Assembly (NCBI RefSeq): GCF_000247695.1
Contig: NW_004624732.1
Location: 21,761,246-21,825,245 of the forward strand
DNA from: Heterocephalus glaber
Lineage: Eukaryota; Chordata; Mammalia; Rodentia; Bathyergidae
DNA: 64,000 nucleotides
Direction: 5' to 3'
Notes under the pieces: model-generated
The model's input: only the letters and a program-made list of their open reading frames with translations
Told to the model about the DNA's origin: nothing
Databases searched by the model: none
Made by a program: the position numbers and the translations under genes
Shown: positions 1 through 11,814 of the stretch, piece by piece
Layout: every line of letters begins with the position of its first letter
How positions within the stretch are numbered: position 1 is the first letter of the stretch

Positions 1-53
1 CTCCCTCAGCCTCCCCAGCATTGGGATTACAAGTAAGTGCCACCACACCCAGC
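1..53 (-). mobile_element. 7SL-derived SINE fragment (B1/Alu-like), antisense, cut by window start
   Basis: Read on the minus strand this begins with the typical 5' end of a 7SL-derived SINE: the gctgggtgtggtggca-type start followed by ttgtaatcccaatgctggg and gaggctgag. The rest of the element lies outside the window. B1 is the likely family given the rodent context. Confidence 0.75.
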
Positions 54-548
54 TCTAAATTTTCTACATACTAAAATGAATGCCAGAAAAAACAAAGCAG
101 TAATTAGAAGAAAACAGGAAAAACAGAAGAATCAAGAAGAAATTAATAAAAATTATTTTACTGAAGAGATTGTTGGAAAGGGTAGAAGAAAAATATAGAC
201 ACAAAATTTCTGAAATTTTTAGTAGCTTAGAGACTTTTAAAGCATGAAAATTACTTATAACTTCACAGATAAAATTAATTCCTGAAGATAAGAAGACTGA
301 ATCTTTTTTGGAAGAAAAACAAGTGAAATGGGTATGTAAATTTGATAATATAATTAAAGAAAGAAACAAAGTAATTTGACAGAACGTGTTTCTAATCTTT
401 TGAACATTTAACTTTGAAATAAATTGAAATTTATGGAAGACCGCAAAACTATTACCTCTGTCCCCTACAGAATTTCATCTAAATTTGCATCTCCCATAAC
501 AACCCTATGTTTATGAAAACTGTGAAATTAACACTGATATATACTCTT

Positions 549-640
549 TTTTTTTTTTTTTTTTTGGTACTGGGGATCGAACTCTGGACCTTGCGCTTGC
601 GAGGCAGGCGCTGGAACCACTGAGCTAAATCCCCAGCCCC
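549..640 (-). mobile_element. ID SINE (tRNA-derived)
   Basis: On the minus strand it reads ggggctggggatttagctca, then the core with tRNA-like A box (tagctcagtgg) and B box (gttcgatcc), and ends in a poly-A (poly-T on the plus strand, 549-565). A near-perfect target-site duplication flanks it: acactgat(at)atatactctt at 531-550 and acactgatacatactctt at 643-660. The low divergence marks a fairly young copy. Confidence 0.92.
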
Positions 641-859
641 AAACACTGATACATACTCTTAACAATTTAAATTTCACAAGACTTTCTACTAATGTGGTTT
701 ATTTTCATGCAATTAATGCTTTTACACACATTTGTATGCAATATTTATATGGAAAAAAACTCACTAAATTAAGTCTTCATGAATCCTTTTTCAGCATTAA
801 TATGTGACATTTAATTGATCTTTGACTGTTTTCAAAGGCATCTTCAGGATTTTTGTTTG

Positions 860-1560
860 TTTGTTTTATTTAACTACTTTGTTAGGGCATTTTTAAATTC
901 ATACAAAATTGAGAGAAAAGTACAGAGATATCTCCTGTTCCCACACATGCCCAGTACTTTTCACCAAAGTGGTACATTTGGTTCAACTGATAAATCTACT
1001 TTGACATCACTATTCCACAGAACTCTATATTTCTCACTAGAGCTCATTCTTGTGTTGTTGATTCTCTCTGGATAAATGTATAATGGCTTGTATCTACCAT
1101 TATAGTATCACATAGAACCATTTCAGGGCCCAGAATCCTCTCTGCTCTCTTTATTCATCCCTTCTCCAATTTCTAACTTTGGAAGACATTGATCTGTTTA
1201 CTGTCTTCATAAATTTATCATTTTCATAATGTCAAATAGCAGAAATAGTACAATATATAGCATTTTCAGATCAGTGTCTTTCTCTCACCAAATTCGCATT
1301 TAAGATTCTTCCATATCTTTTCATAGTTCCATAGCTCATTTATTCTTAGCGCTGAATAATACACATTTTGTTGATATGTCACAGGTGACCTGATCATTTC
1401 CATTCGATATTTTTTTTTTATTTCCAAGTTTTGTATTAGTGAATAAAGCTGCTATAAACACTTCTGTGCAGGTTTTTTTGTGAAAATGTAAGTTTTCATC
1501 TCATCTGGTAAAATACCAAGAAGCGTGATTCCTGAGTTGTATGTCTTTCCTCCCAGATAT
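860..1560 (-). mobile_element. Ancient L1 (L1M/L1ME-type) 3'UTR and ORF2 end, antisense
   Basis: The plus strand shows the reverse complement of the old mammalian L1 3' region: ccagtacttttcaccaaag, ggtacatttggttcaactga, ataatggcttgtatctacca, then gaataaagctgctataaaca and a taaaataccaagaagcgtga block. I recognise these as L1M consensus text. The copy is highly diverged and has no open frame. It probably forms one element with the antisense L1 pieces up to 3330. Confidence 0.75.
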
Positions 1561-1849
1561 AGATGATCATTTGCATTTATTTTTAATCTATTTGCAAGTA
1601 ATAACCAAATAAATCGAAGTGCATAATGATTTTTTGATTCTACTCTAGTGATTCAGTGTTTGTTTACTTAGAACTTATTTCTATGTGCTGAGAAACTTGG
1701 CTCCCATATCTGAAATTTATTTCAGATATAATAGGCATGTGAAGCATTTTCAAACTTTCTAAGTCATATCACTTTGAAAATAAAGGAAATAATTCAAAAA
1801 TTATGCACAGGTTTTTTGTGTGTGTTTTTTTTTGCCTTGAATCTTCAAA

Positions 1850-1938
1850 CATTTTTTTTGTTTTTGGTACAGGGAATTGAACTTGGGACTTTGTGTTTAT
1901 GAGGGTGACCACAGCACCACTGGGCTCACTGGCCCCCT
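1850..1938 (-). mobile_element. Diverged ID SINE
   Basis: A poly-T run and tttttggtacagggaattga are followed by a degraded tRNA-like core (gaccacagcaccactgggct) on the plus strand. This is the antisense of an ID element, older than the copy at 549-640. It sits inside the ancient L1. Confidence 0.65.
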
Positions 1939-1974
1939 TTTACCTTTAACCTTAAGAAATATAGTGAAAATATT

Positions 1975-2540
1975 GTTTTCTAAAGTGTTATGGTCAGCTT
2001 TTTCTTTATTTATCTCCTTTAGGATAAGCTATACATTTGCAAAACTGTTGGATTCATTTGTCACAGTTAACCTTTCATTCTGGAATTCAACAAATCCTCA
2101 TTTTACAAAGTGGTATATAGTAAAGTTTATCTTTTATAATACTCAGCTCCGTGGATTTCCAAATGCAGATTATGTATCTGCCTTTATGGTATCTGAAAAA
2201 CTGTCCAGTTACACTAAAATCTGATCTATGGACTTAGAGTTTCTTGTAGTATATTCTTATTATTTTTTTACTGTCTTGAGGGATTAGTAATGGTATCTCT
2301 TCTTTTATTTTGGATATTTGAAATCTGTATTTTTTTCTTGATCATTCTGGGTAGAGGTTCATACTTAGTATGGATTCTTTCAAGGAATCTGTTCTTTATT
2401 TCATCCAATTTATCTATTCATATGTTTGTATTTTTATTGTGTTCTTATTTTTGTTATTTACCCCCTGGTTTGAGTTTTACTTGCTCTTTTTCTTTTTTAC
2501 TAAGGCAAAACTTATTTTGTTAAAATTATTTTTCTTTTCA
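1975..2540 (-). mobile_element. Ancient L1M ORF2 fragment, antisense
   Basis: The plus strand is T-rich with recognisable antisense ORF2 blocks, such as a ttttcttgatcattctgggt block (antisense of the 'tctagctaaaggttt' region) and the run tcaaggaatctgttctttat to ctctttttcttttttactaa. It is full of stops and indels. It continues at 3010 after the inserted ORF1 fragment. Confidence 0.6.
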
Positions 2541-2544
2541 AATA

Positions 2545-2998
2545 CAATAATTTTAGCCATGAGCAAAAAACCCCAAAATCTACAGCTAGGCCAATAACAG
2601 TCAAGATTTCAGAAATCCAACGCAAGAACACAGTATTAAAAGCTGTTAGAGAAAAGAAACAAATCACCTATAAAGGAAAGCCCATCAGATTCACAGCAGA
2701 TTTCTCAACACAAACCCTCAAGTCAAGAAGAGTCTGGAGTGAAGCATTTCAAGCTCTAAAAGAAAATAACCTCCAACCCAGATTGATGTACCCTGCAAAA
2801 CCATCTTTCAAAATTGAAGGAGAAATAAGATACTTCCATGACAAAGAACACCTGAGGAAAGTCATGACGACCAAACCAGCATTCCATAATGTTTTGAAGG
2901 AAATTCTAGAAAGAGATAATAAGGACTACAACTCCATGAACCCCACAGAATGAATCTACCAGGGAAGGCAAGCAATTAAACAGAGAGCAAAAAAAGGA
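2545..2998 (+). pseudogene. L1 ORF1 C-terminal fragment (RNA-binding domain and CTD), sense
   Basis: The sense strand reads as the second half of L1 ORF1. Blocks such as gaatccaacgcaagaacaca, aaagctgttagagaaaagaaac, ctccaacccagattgatgta, ccctgcaaaaccatctttca and ccatgacaaagaacacctga encode the RRM/C-terminal part of ORF1p, which binds L1 RNA in the ribonucleoprotein. The frame is broken. It ends after the ORF1 stop in a short A-rich run (gagagcaaaaaaagg), with no ORF2 behind it. It lies between two antisense parts of an older L1. Confidence 0.8.
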
Positions 2999-3009
2999 GC
3001 CCATAATTT

Positions 3010-3330
3010 AATCCTATTCTTTTTCCTCTAAGTGCTCCTTTACCTGAAGCTTCAAAAGTTTAATATTTTGTATTTTATTTTAATTAATTCAAACTAGATT
3101 TTAATTTCTCTTAGGATTTCTTCTTTGACCTGTGAATATTCCACAATGTGTAATTTAACTTACAACTCTTTGGGTATTTTCCAAATATATGTATATTATT
3201 GATTGCTATTTATTTTAGTTACTAAGCAAAAATTGATTATATTATGTAATCCTTTATATTTATTAAGGTTAGGGTTTCTACTAAATTCTAAGGCTATTGT
3301 TACTTTTTCTTTTCATTTCCAGAGCAAGGT
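3010..3330 (-). mobile_element. Ancient L1M ORF2 fragment, antisense (continuation)
   Basis: The plus strand carries ggatttcttctttgacctgt, gggtattttccaaatatatg and ttatatttattaaggttagg. These are antisense L1 ORF2 blocks from the endonuclease/RT linker. This is probably the same element as 1975-2540. Confidence 0.65.
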
Positions 3331-4434
3331 TTTTGATTTATAGATAAAAGAGAAAAGATTGATCAGGACTATTATCCAGTAACAACTGCCATGAGAGAAC
3401 ATCAAACTTCTCAGTGATATTTTTTTTGAGTGCCTCCTAAGAAAAGCCTATGAAAGGGCTAGACTTCTCTATGTCTGAGATCTCCATGTGAGTCCACCAT
3501 TGGCTTTAGTATTTCATTAAAAATTTCTAATATAATCTTACCAGTTCATATGGTGTGTGGCAGCACCTGCACTTGTAGGAAATACTCATGTCCTGTAGTT
3601 CCCCATAACAGCTGGTCTGGAGATTTCATGTGTGTTGTTTGGCCCCAACCTCAGTTTTCTGATGGATCACAGTGCAAATCAGTAACTCACTGACTTACAC
3701 CTTTTCTGGATTTTTTTCTTTTTATGACAGTAAGAGTAGAATTGTTTTTTACATGCCTCTTCTCAAGTAAATCTTGAAAATCACAAAATAAATTGCAGAA
3801 CCTTAGCATGCTGTTCTCTAAGTGCAAACATAAATAAATGTGAAACTTTACTCAGCATGTTTATTTTTAGAGTTAATGTATTTGTATTGGAATTCTGAAT
3901 TATTTTATGAAAATTCTATATGAAATGAGGAAATATTGGTGGTGGCCAAGACTTTCACTATGAGGAAAATATATAGATATTTGTAAAAAACCAAAGAAAG
4001 AAAAAAACTTTCTATTGAATCTGGTTTATAAATATAAATATACACCCAACTATTTACATTTTCATAAATATAAGTAGATTTTTCTTCTAATTCTTGTATG
4101 ATACATTCTAAATGCAGTCATCTAATTTATTTATATGTAAGCTCCATTCATCTTTAAAATAATTTAAGTATTTTAAGTATTACAACATAGCTTATTTCAA
4201 GTATGAGAGAAGAAAATAAAACATCAGCTTGAAGCAGGTTGTTTTTTCAGAAAATATGACTAGGGTTCTTTCAGTGTCATGGTGCCAAAGTGCAGAGCCT
4301 GAGCGCTAGTCTGTGGGTGGAGTGCTACCCATCACCTTCTGTGACTTCTACCAGCTGTGGCCGGCACAGGAGTGACCCGGGGAGACCCAGAAGCCACTCA
4401 ATGACTTGTGTTCATTGATCTTACTTCCTACACA
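3331..4434. other. Unassigned AT-rich sequence
   Basis: No open frame, splice pattern or family that I can name. The only richer part is about 3540-3680 (agcacctgcacttgtaggaa and following) and 4265-4400. It may be old repeat debris. Confidence 0.5.
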
Positions 4435-5285
4435 AAATCTTTATTGAGAGGAGAAGACTGGTTATTCCTAGAGATACAAATGAAAATAACACTGAGATTC
4501 CACCTCACCCCAGAAAGAATGGTTGCTATCATGAAATCAACCAATAACAAATGCTGGCTGGGCTGGGGGAAAGAGGAACACTGCTCCAATGCTGGTGGGA
4601 GTGTAGCCTGGGCCAACCACTGTGAAAATCAGTATGGAAATAGCTCAAAGAACTAGGATTGGAAGTCTTATTTCACCCAGCTATTCCCCTGCTGGGTATC
4701 TTCCCCATAGAATTAAAAGTATCATACCACAGTGATATATGTGCACCAATGTTCATAGCAGCACAATCTGTAATAGCTAAAATGTGGAAGCAGCCCACAT
4801 GCCCATCAACTGGAGACTGGATCAAGAAAATGTGGGGTTTTTTTTTATAAAATGGAATACTACTGACCCATAAAAAATGAGAAATTAGAGACATTTATAG
4901 CTAAATGGATGCACTTTGAGGCAACACTCTTAAATGAAATAAATAGGACACACATGTGTAAATACTGAATAGTTTCTCTAGTGTGAGAAACTGAAAGTGT
5001 AAATAAGGGCTAAAAGGTATAATAGATAATGTGAAATAGGAAGAAAAGGGGCAAAGGGGAAGGGGAAGAGGAAGGGGTAGAGGAAAGGAAAGAAGGGAAT
5101 GGAATTAATATGAGAAAATGGAAAAATGTAAACAAAGCCTTTGTAAATTGGGAGGGATGGAGGGTTTGAACGGAGGGCAGGGGAATGGGGAAAAAATAAG
5201 AACCAATAAAGATTATGTAAATGTACAAATTTCCAATGATGAAATGTCATTATATTGTATACCTAACATGTATCAATAAAATTAA
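4435..5285 (+). mobile_element. 5'-truncated young L1: ORF2 C-terminus plus 3'UTR
   Basis: The sense strand begins in ORF2 (gagattccacctcaccccag, aaccaataacaaatgctggc, ttcatagcagcacaatctgt, catgcccatcaactggagac), runs through the ORF2 end near 4960 and into a 3'UTR with a G-rich polypurine tract at 5041-5180 (ggggcaaaggggaagggg). It ends in gtatcaataaaattaat. It lacks more than 80 percent of a full L1, as expected for 5' truncation during target-primed reverse transcription. It is not coding: the frame has several stops. Confidence 0.9.
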
Positions 5286-5289
5286 TTTT

Positions 5290-5545
5290 TTTGTATTAAA
5301 TTATTTTATTGGTACATTGTAGGTATACAACACAATTACATTTCTCATTGGGAGTTGTACCTTTACATAATGCATCCTGGTTCTTATTTTTTCCCCATTC
5401 CTAGCCCTCCCTTCACGCCCTCCACCCTTCCCTATTTACAAAGACTTTATTTCCATTTTTTTCCATTTCTCATCATTTTTCCTTTCCCTTCTTTCCTTTC
5501 CCCTGCCCCTCCCACTACCCCTACCCTTTTGGACCTTTTCTTCAA
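5290..5545 (-). mobile_element. Young L1 3'UTR, antisense
   Basis: Starting at ttattttattggtacattg, the plus strand reads the same L1 3'UTR in reverse, with the polypyrimidine form of the tract (cctttcccttctttcctttc, cccctgcccctcccactacc). Its last base matches the start of the 3'UTR (ggaccttttcttc). It abuts the sense copy tail-to-tail. Confidence 0.88.
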
Positions 5546-5610
5546 AGGTGCAAATTTCCAATGATGAATGTCATTATATTGTATACCTAAAATGTACCAA
5601 TGATTAGAAT
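5546..5610 (+). mobile_element. Last ~60 bp of an L1 3'UTR, sense
   Basis: The segment ggtgcaaatttccaatgatg to aaaatgtaccaatgattag repeats the terminal part of the 3'UTR seen at 5222-5282, again in sense. The stretch from 5583 onward recurs exactly at 11796-11957 (see findings). Confidence 0.75.
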
Positions 5611-7394
5611 GAGTAATCGATAATGTAAAATAAAATTAATTTTTTAAAAAGAAAACATGACTAAAAGAAAAATATGCTATAATTAGAAAAATCATTTTGG
5701 ACCTACTTAACTAATACTTAAAAAAGAATTATGATGTATACCAAACTATTTAGAGAAGTCATTGGGAAATAGAACAGTTGCATCATCTCAAAATGTTACC
5801 CCTCAGATTACTTCAAGCTGTACTTAAAAAAGACCTGCATACCTCTAAAATGGATCCTTCTGGTGTTCACTAGATAAGGTAAACAATCAAACTTTGAAAC
5901 ACCATTTTTAGGACAATCGAAAATAATATTCCTCCAAATACAATACAGTGATTCCTTGTTTTGCCAACTTAATTTGTTGTTTGGTTTTGGGGGAAATAGG
6001 TGTATTTGTGTTTGTTTGGGGAAGATGGCCACAGTCATGTTTGTCACTTGATGTGAAGTTTTTCAACAGAAGCAAAATTTTGCCAACTGCTTTTGTTTGA
6101 GAAGTGAGTTGTTAGCAAACAGAAGCATTCTTGAACTGAGGTTTTACTGCACAACAAGAGTGGGCTTTAATCACCTGTATTTCTTTCTAGCAAAAAATAT
6201 TCAAAATGAAATTTCTCATTAATAAATACTAGGGCAAATCCAGAATGTGCTGTCTTACACAAAATAATGAATTCAGACTTTAAAAAAAAATCATGAGAAG
6301 GAATGTAGAATGTCTTCTAGATTTAAAGGGGTTAAAATAGAAAATAAACACATCATAAGTTGTACTTGAATGATGAAAAAGACAAATAAATACAATTTTA
6401 AAACTATATTTGGTTGACCAACTTTTAAAAAGACCATGAATGTCACTTCAAAGATAACTGAAGAGATTCAAATGTAAATTTATAAGTGGTAACAGAGAAT
6501 TGAATTGGAATGGTAGAAGATAGGAAGTTGTCCCTATTCTAAGAAAACATATGCTGAAGGATATGAAATAAAATATGATGCCTCACATTGCTTACCAAAA
6601 AAGAAAATAAAAGAAAAAGCAGCACACATACATGGGTACATGTATACACAGGTACACGTGTGCATGTCTGTGGGAACTGTAATGGATAGGAGATTAAACA
6701 AGATAACAGCTTAATGTTATTGAATACATTTTAAGGGTAAATAGTGACTCATTATTCTACACTTGGAACATTCTATAGAGATAAACATTTTCCAAAAATT
6801 TGAGAGGATAAAAATCTGCAAAACATGCATCAGTGAAATTAAAATGACAAGAAAACTGGTTAAATTTCAAATAAACATAGCATTTTTTCAAAAAGGAAGT
6901 GATCATGGATTCCCAAAAGTAGATGAAAAGTGGCATGATTGTTTATATATGTCCTAGATGTTTGGATGTTTCTTATTTTGTAGCATTTACATTCCATCCA
7001 GGCATATGTGTAGAAAACAGAATGGTTTATGATCAATATATTCTCTATTCCTATCTGTCCTCAAAGTCATGCCTGTCTCCAAAATCAATTTCTCTTAAGT
7101 ATTTTGTTTTAATTTTCCTTGTATTATTTTTATTGTGATCTCCCAGAATGTTAAATCATGTTGTTCTCCTAAATGCACCAGATGAATGCATAAATCAGAA
7201 GCTATTAAAATATTCTTAATTCCTTATGGATTACAATAATTATCAGCACAATTTTTAAAAGGTGATTATTTTTTGCTTTCCATGATATGGAACTAGAGGA
7301 CTCAAAGATACAAGATGCACTGAGTTAAAAAAGCAAAAATAGCAATATAAAACCTGTCAATATCCTGTAAAATTACCCCAGAGACTACAATGAG

Positions 7395-7450
7395 AACACT
7401 GCGAGTGACTTCTTAGAGTAGGCACTCAATAAAAATGCTTACTGATTCAC
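7395..7450 (+). repeat. Possible MIR/L2-type 3' end relic
   Basis: The string gagtaggcactcaataaaaa followed by tgcttactgattcactgg resembles the common MIR/L2 tail (gtaggcactcaataaatgtt). The match is short, so chance or another family cannot be excluded. Confidence 0.3.
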
Positions 7451-7819
7451 TGGTAAACAGAAAAGCACAAACTTCACATGTTTATAAAAACTAATGAAAA
7501 TATTAATCCTAAAAATAAATTTTCAATCTTTCAGTTATGAATCAATTTTCCCACATTCTCCCTGCTCTAGCCAAACTCTGTTATACAAATGATCAAACAC
7601 TCTATCCTCAAAAACCTCAAGTTGGCCTGGGTTACTGAGTCTAACTCTAACCTGTGAGTATGATTAGGAATTATCAACTCTGTATTTATTCATTAAGAAT
7701 TGAGTCTATGTTTTCCCAATTGCTACATGCTGTGGTAGGGTGCTTCTTCTCCATATCTGGTATCTGGGATTTTGTGGAAAATTTTCAAAAATACAAAAAT
7801 TTTGACTTCATACAAAACA

Positions 7820-7905
7820 AACTGAATTAGCCACTCTGGTGGTGAGGCCCAGGAATCAATGTTTTAATAAGTCATTCATGAAATTCTTGTGTACAATAAA
7901 TATTC
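7820..7905 (+). mobile_element. Possible MER5A-like hAT DNA transposon relic
   Basis: The phrase ggtggtgaggcccaggaatc followed by aatgttttaataag resembles the MER5A family (ggtggggcccaggaatctgt, gttttaacaag). It is an old non-autonomous relic; the inverted ends are not visible. Confidence 0.4.
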
Positions 7906-8819
7906 AACAACTAAAAAAAAAAAAATTCAACATCCCAGTATTAGAGTAAAGGAGTCTCCTTTCTATATTCACATTTAAGAAAATGGCCAATTGTAACTTT
8001 AAGGAAAGACAGTTCCTCCTTGTTCAGCAAGGAGTCTACATCAGGAGTCCCGTTTTAAGTGCAATTTTCCACTGCACTTCAGTACAGTCAAGTATTTATT
8101 GACTGAAGGCTTCATGCCTGGCTGACCCTTCCCCATGGCCACTTAATGAAGTTATGAACACATATCCATGTTGTTTAAATTTCCTGTGGAATCAAAGTGT
8201 CATTCTGGCCTTGATGGTCTGTGAAGATTTTTTCTCTGGAGACTGGGTCCCCATCTGAATTAGGCCATTTATAGAAGATGGCACATGATGTTGGCTGCCT
8301 AAAATTTTCCCACTATTCAGTTTTCCAATTCTGGGCCACATCCAGCAACCCAAACTCATCAACTGTCCCTACTTGCTATACAACTGAAAGAGGTGACTCT
8401 GTCCAATCTACTCCTTATGTAAATAAACTTGAGATTTGATTAAATATTGAGTGAGAAAGGGTATCCAGAGCTGCAAATTTCCAAGGAATATGCCCATTCT
8501 CCACTCTTAACTTCGGATGCCCCTCTAGTCTTTAACCTGTTAATACCTATTTCTTTATTTCTCTGTTGCCTTGTCCTCTCTAGATTATACATAATGTGAT
8601 TTTAAATATTTATTTCAGTATAAATATGTATATGTGTATGTACAGATAAGTACATTCATGAACTGAAAAATGTATTTCATTTTTAACTGAATTCATGCAT
8701 ATAGTAATCAATATTTTCTGGGAAAACAGAATAAATAGAATATTTCTATAGAGTGGGAAAGGAGAAGAGAATTGTTGGTATAGTTTGTATGAATTTAAAT
8801 GCCTGCTAACTGAGAGGAA

Positions 8820-9125
8820 CAATAGGACAAGTTCCAGTCCAAAAGTCTTCTGGCCTGTGACCCAAGAGGCACTGATGCTTCAGTTCAAGTCTGAAGTCAG
8901 AATAAACTTCTGTCCCAGCTCAAGGTAGTCATGTAGAAGGAGTTCCCTCTTACTCAGCATTTTTCTTCTTTTCAGGCCTCCAAATGTTTGGATGAAACCT
9001 ACCAACACTGGATGCAGGGGAAAGGGGTCCTGTGTTATGCAATCTACACATCCAAATGCTCACCTTACCCAGTCACACTGACCTGACACCAGTCAAACTG
9101 ACATAGTATGGTAGCCATCACAGCA
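8820..9125 (-). mobile_element. MLT1/MaLR-like LTR relic, antisense
   Basis: The plus strand holds diverged forms of a known old LTR in reverse: tccagtccaaaagtcttctg, cacccaagaggcactgatgc-type text, ggagttccctcttactcagc, caaatgtttggatgaaacct and, at the far end, gtcaaactgacatagtatgg with tagccatcacag. Element order and spacing fit a single ~300 bp LTR on the minus strand. Confidence 0.55.
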
Positions 9126-10976
9126 CATAATCAGATATAATTAATCTTTGTATTGGAAAATTCACTAAGACTAGCATTATTTTTCTTTACAGAAAATCTT
9201 CATAGCAGATATTACCATTTAAACTACAAATTGTGTTCCTTTCAGGGAAAAATACACATCTCCTTTTCGTGTTCCAGACTAAGATGCTTATTTTACATTA
9301 TTGAAATTTGAAAATTATATCCTGCAAATATGTTAGTAGACAAACAAACCAGAGATCATTTTAAACAGTAAATGAGCAGGATAATAGTAACTAATTGGTT
9401 TTTCTCTCCCCCCCAAATAACACGTTTTACATTCATAATGAGCTATGCAATTTCTATAACTTCATTTTTTTGACCAAGAAATAAAATATTCTATCATCTT
9501 CAGGTGTTTCTCTGTGGGTTTTTTTTTTGTTTTGCCAACTTTATTTTTATATCTACTGTATACACAAAAGTATATTTTTATGTTAAAATTAAAAATATAA
9601 TCCTCTTTAAATCAATATCTAGAACAACTCACAAAAAAATTTACATTCATTGCGAATGTACCTTCACATTTATGGATATGGCAATTGAGATGATTTTGTC
9701 CTAAAACTCTCATCTTCATTACAAAACCTTTGTAACTGCAGTTTCCTCTGTATTCCAAGCTCATATTTTTATTGTTAGAACTCTCATTGCTTTGAAAGAA
9801 GAGGTGTAAGAAATTAAAGATTTCTCTAGTGTGGAGAATGGAGCTTGGGTTTCTTTTCAGCATTTAACAATACAAACATGAAAGAGAAGTAACACAGCTA
9901 ACTTTTAGCTGTAAGTATTGCTAGGGAAAAACTTCAACACATAATAGGAGCTAAGTACTTTCAGGTACTTTAGCCCCCAGGTGCACAATAAACTGCTCCT
10001 CATCTGGGTACTTTCTCTTGGCTTTTACAATTTACAAAAAGAGGAGGGAAAGAAGGATGGTGTCTTCATAAACATGAAGCAGAACTGCACTCAGGCAAGT
10101 TTGGTTCCTGCCTTATGATTGCATCCGCCAGCGTGGAATGTAATTTGTGCCCATCTATAGGCTCCTGTCTGGCTCGCTGGTCCTCTCTAAGACCAGGGCC
10201 TAGGCCTCTGCAACTGGATATTCAGGACAGCTCCACTGGCACTTCTGTCACACACGCAATACTGCAGCTCCTGGATGTGTTACAGCCCCGAGACTTGCGC
10301 TGGAGTTCCAGAATTCCCTGCCAGACCGAAGAAGTAAAATCAAACGTTTCAAGCAGCTACCCTAAATATGAATATGCTATATTTGCTAAATAAGACACAA
10401 ATAATGTAAAATTGAGTTAATGAATGGACTTTATATATATGTAGTTGATGAGAGACATGAGAAAGAAAACAATGTCAAAGAAAGGCTAACAATAAAAGAT
10501 GAATCAGATAACAAAATGATAGATGCATACAAAAAAGCAGGAGTAACAAATTAAATATCAGAGAAAATGACATTTAAGATTAAAATCAATAAAGACAGAA
10601 GAGATATAATGTTAACAATATGGTAGTCAGAAAACTTATCTCCCAGACAATGCACCATGGAAATTTATTGTATCAGTTTTTAGAATTAAAAGCAATTGCC
10701 TACAAATACCATCAGTAAATGAGGGTTTGGTAAAGGCATTAACGATTTTTAGAAAGTAAGGCCAGATTCTAGGTCAGATGCCTCACAGCAACAAGTAGGC
10801 AAAGGTTACATCAAACCACAAGGCAAGACTTTTCTAGATAATTGTCCTGTACCTGTTGTAATTGTTAGACCTCTGCTGATGAAAACTGGGCTCTAGAAAT
10901 TGTGTTCCAGCTGTTGGAGAAGAAACGAATGCATTTGTTAATTTATCTAGAGATCTGAATACTCAAAATGTAGATA
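9126..10976. other. Unassigned sequence with a GC-richer patch
   Basis: AT-rich except 10,090-10,340, which is markedly richer in GC and holds several CpGs (gcatccgccagcgtgg, cccgagacttgcgctgg). A 92-codon frame over that patch shows no recognisable domain. I see no clear splice sites or promoter elements, so I do not call an exon. Confidence 0.45.
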
Positions 10977-11306
10977 TGTGCTGGTTTGAACCCTAAGTGT
11001 TCCCCAATGCCCCATGTGTTGAATGTTTGGTCTCTAGAGTGTGATGCAGCTGGGAGGAAGAGTGAGATCCCTAGGGTGTTCTATAGAAGATATTGGGATA
11101 GGGGCCTGGCCTCTCTCATTTTTCTCTCCAGTAGCAATGAGGTGAGCAGCTCTCTTCCATTGCGTATCACCCCCATGCTGTTCAGCCCTACCACAGGCCC
11201 GCGGTGACAAGGCTATGAGCTCAAACCTTTGAGGCCTGAGTCAAAATAAATTTTCCTTCTTTTTGCTTATTTCACGTGTATTGTGACAGTGATGGAAAGT
11301 TCATAC
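10977..11306 (+). mobile_element. MaLR-type solo LTR
   Basis: It starts tgtgctggtttgaaccctaa and carries the family pattern: tgttgaatgtttggtctcta, an internal 'ctctcttccattg' block, then the 3' region aggcctgagtcaaaataaat (AATAAA-type polyadenylation signal), ttttccttct and a gtgacagtgatggaaagttc end. No internal retroviral region follows, so this is a solo LTR. Confidence 0.75.
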
Positions 11307-11489
11307 AAGGTGCCACATTATCCTTCTTTTGGTATATATTAAACATTTTACATGGAAGTTAACTTTTAAACTACCAAGGAGTAAAAAGTTAAGAGAAACA
11401 CAATAGTTTAAAAGGGGAATAAAGGAGAAAAAGTTAAAACAATGGACAGAAACCATACAAGTGTACAATGAGCATAAAATCATAGTATA

Positions 11490-11814
11490 TGTCCCGAGGT
11501 AAATGCCAAATAGTTTCTTTGGTGTGAAAAGCTAAAAGCTTAAATAAGGATCAAAATCTATAATTGATGTTGTGAAATAGGAAGAAAAGGTCTAAAGTAG
11601 TAGGGAAATGGGAGGGGTAGGGGAAAGGAAAGAAGGGAAAAGAAAAAAAATATGAGAAAAAAAATGGAAACAAAGTCTTTATAAATAGGGAGGGGTGGAG
11701 GGAGTGAAGGGAGGGCAGGGGAATGGAGAAAAAATAAGAAAAAAGATACATCATGTAAAGGTACAAGATCCCAATGATGAATGTAACTGTATTTTATACC
11801 TAAAATGTACCAAT
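11490..11814 (+). mobile_element. Young L1 3'UTR, sense
   Basis: It matches the 3'UTR of the other young copies: ttctttggtgtgaaaagcta, a polypurine tract (11580-11735, ggaggggtaggggaaagg), agatacatcatgtaaaggta and taaaatgtaccaat. The true 3' end is probably the text after the gap at 12,125 onward. Confidence 0.85.

Larger units (their letters stand above)
5745..8815. other. Mostly unassigned AT-rich sequence
   Basis: About 3 kb with no gene. Short A-rich runs occur near 6590-6620 and 7912-7925. Two weak repeat relics lie inside it (7395-7450 and 7820-7905). The ORFs of 60-80 codons are chance frames with no recognisable domain. Confidence 0.5.

Noticed and set aside
4978..5250. Proline/phenylalanine-rich frames, also at 15.0, 28.0, 29.2, 34.4 and 43.8 kb
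   Set aside because: They are antisense translations of the L1 3'UTR polypurine tract, repeated in each copy.
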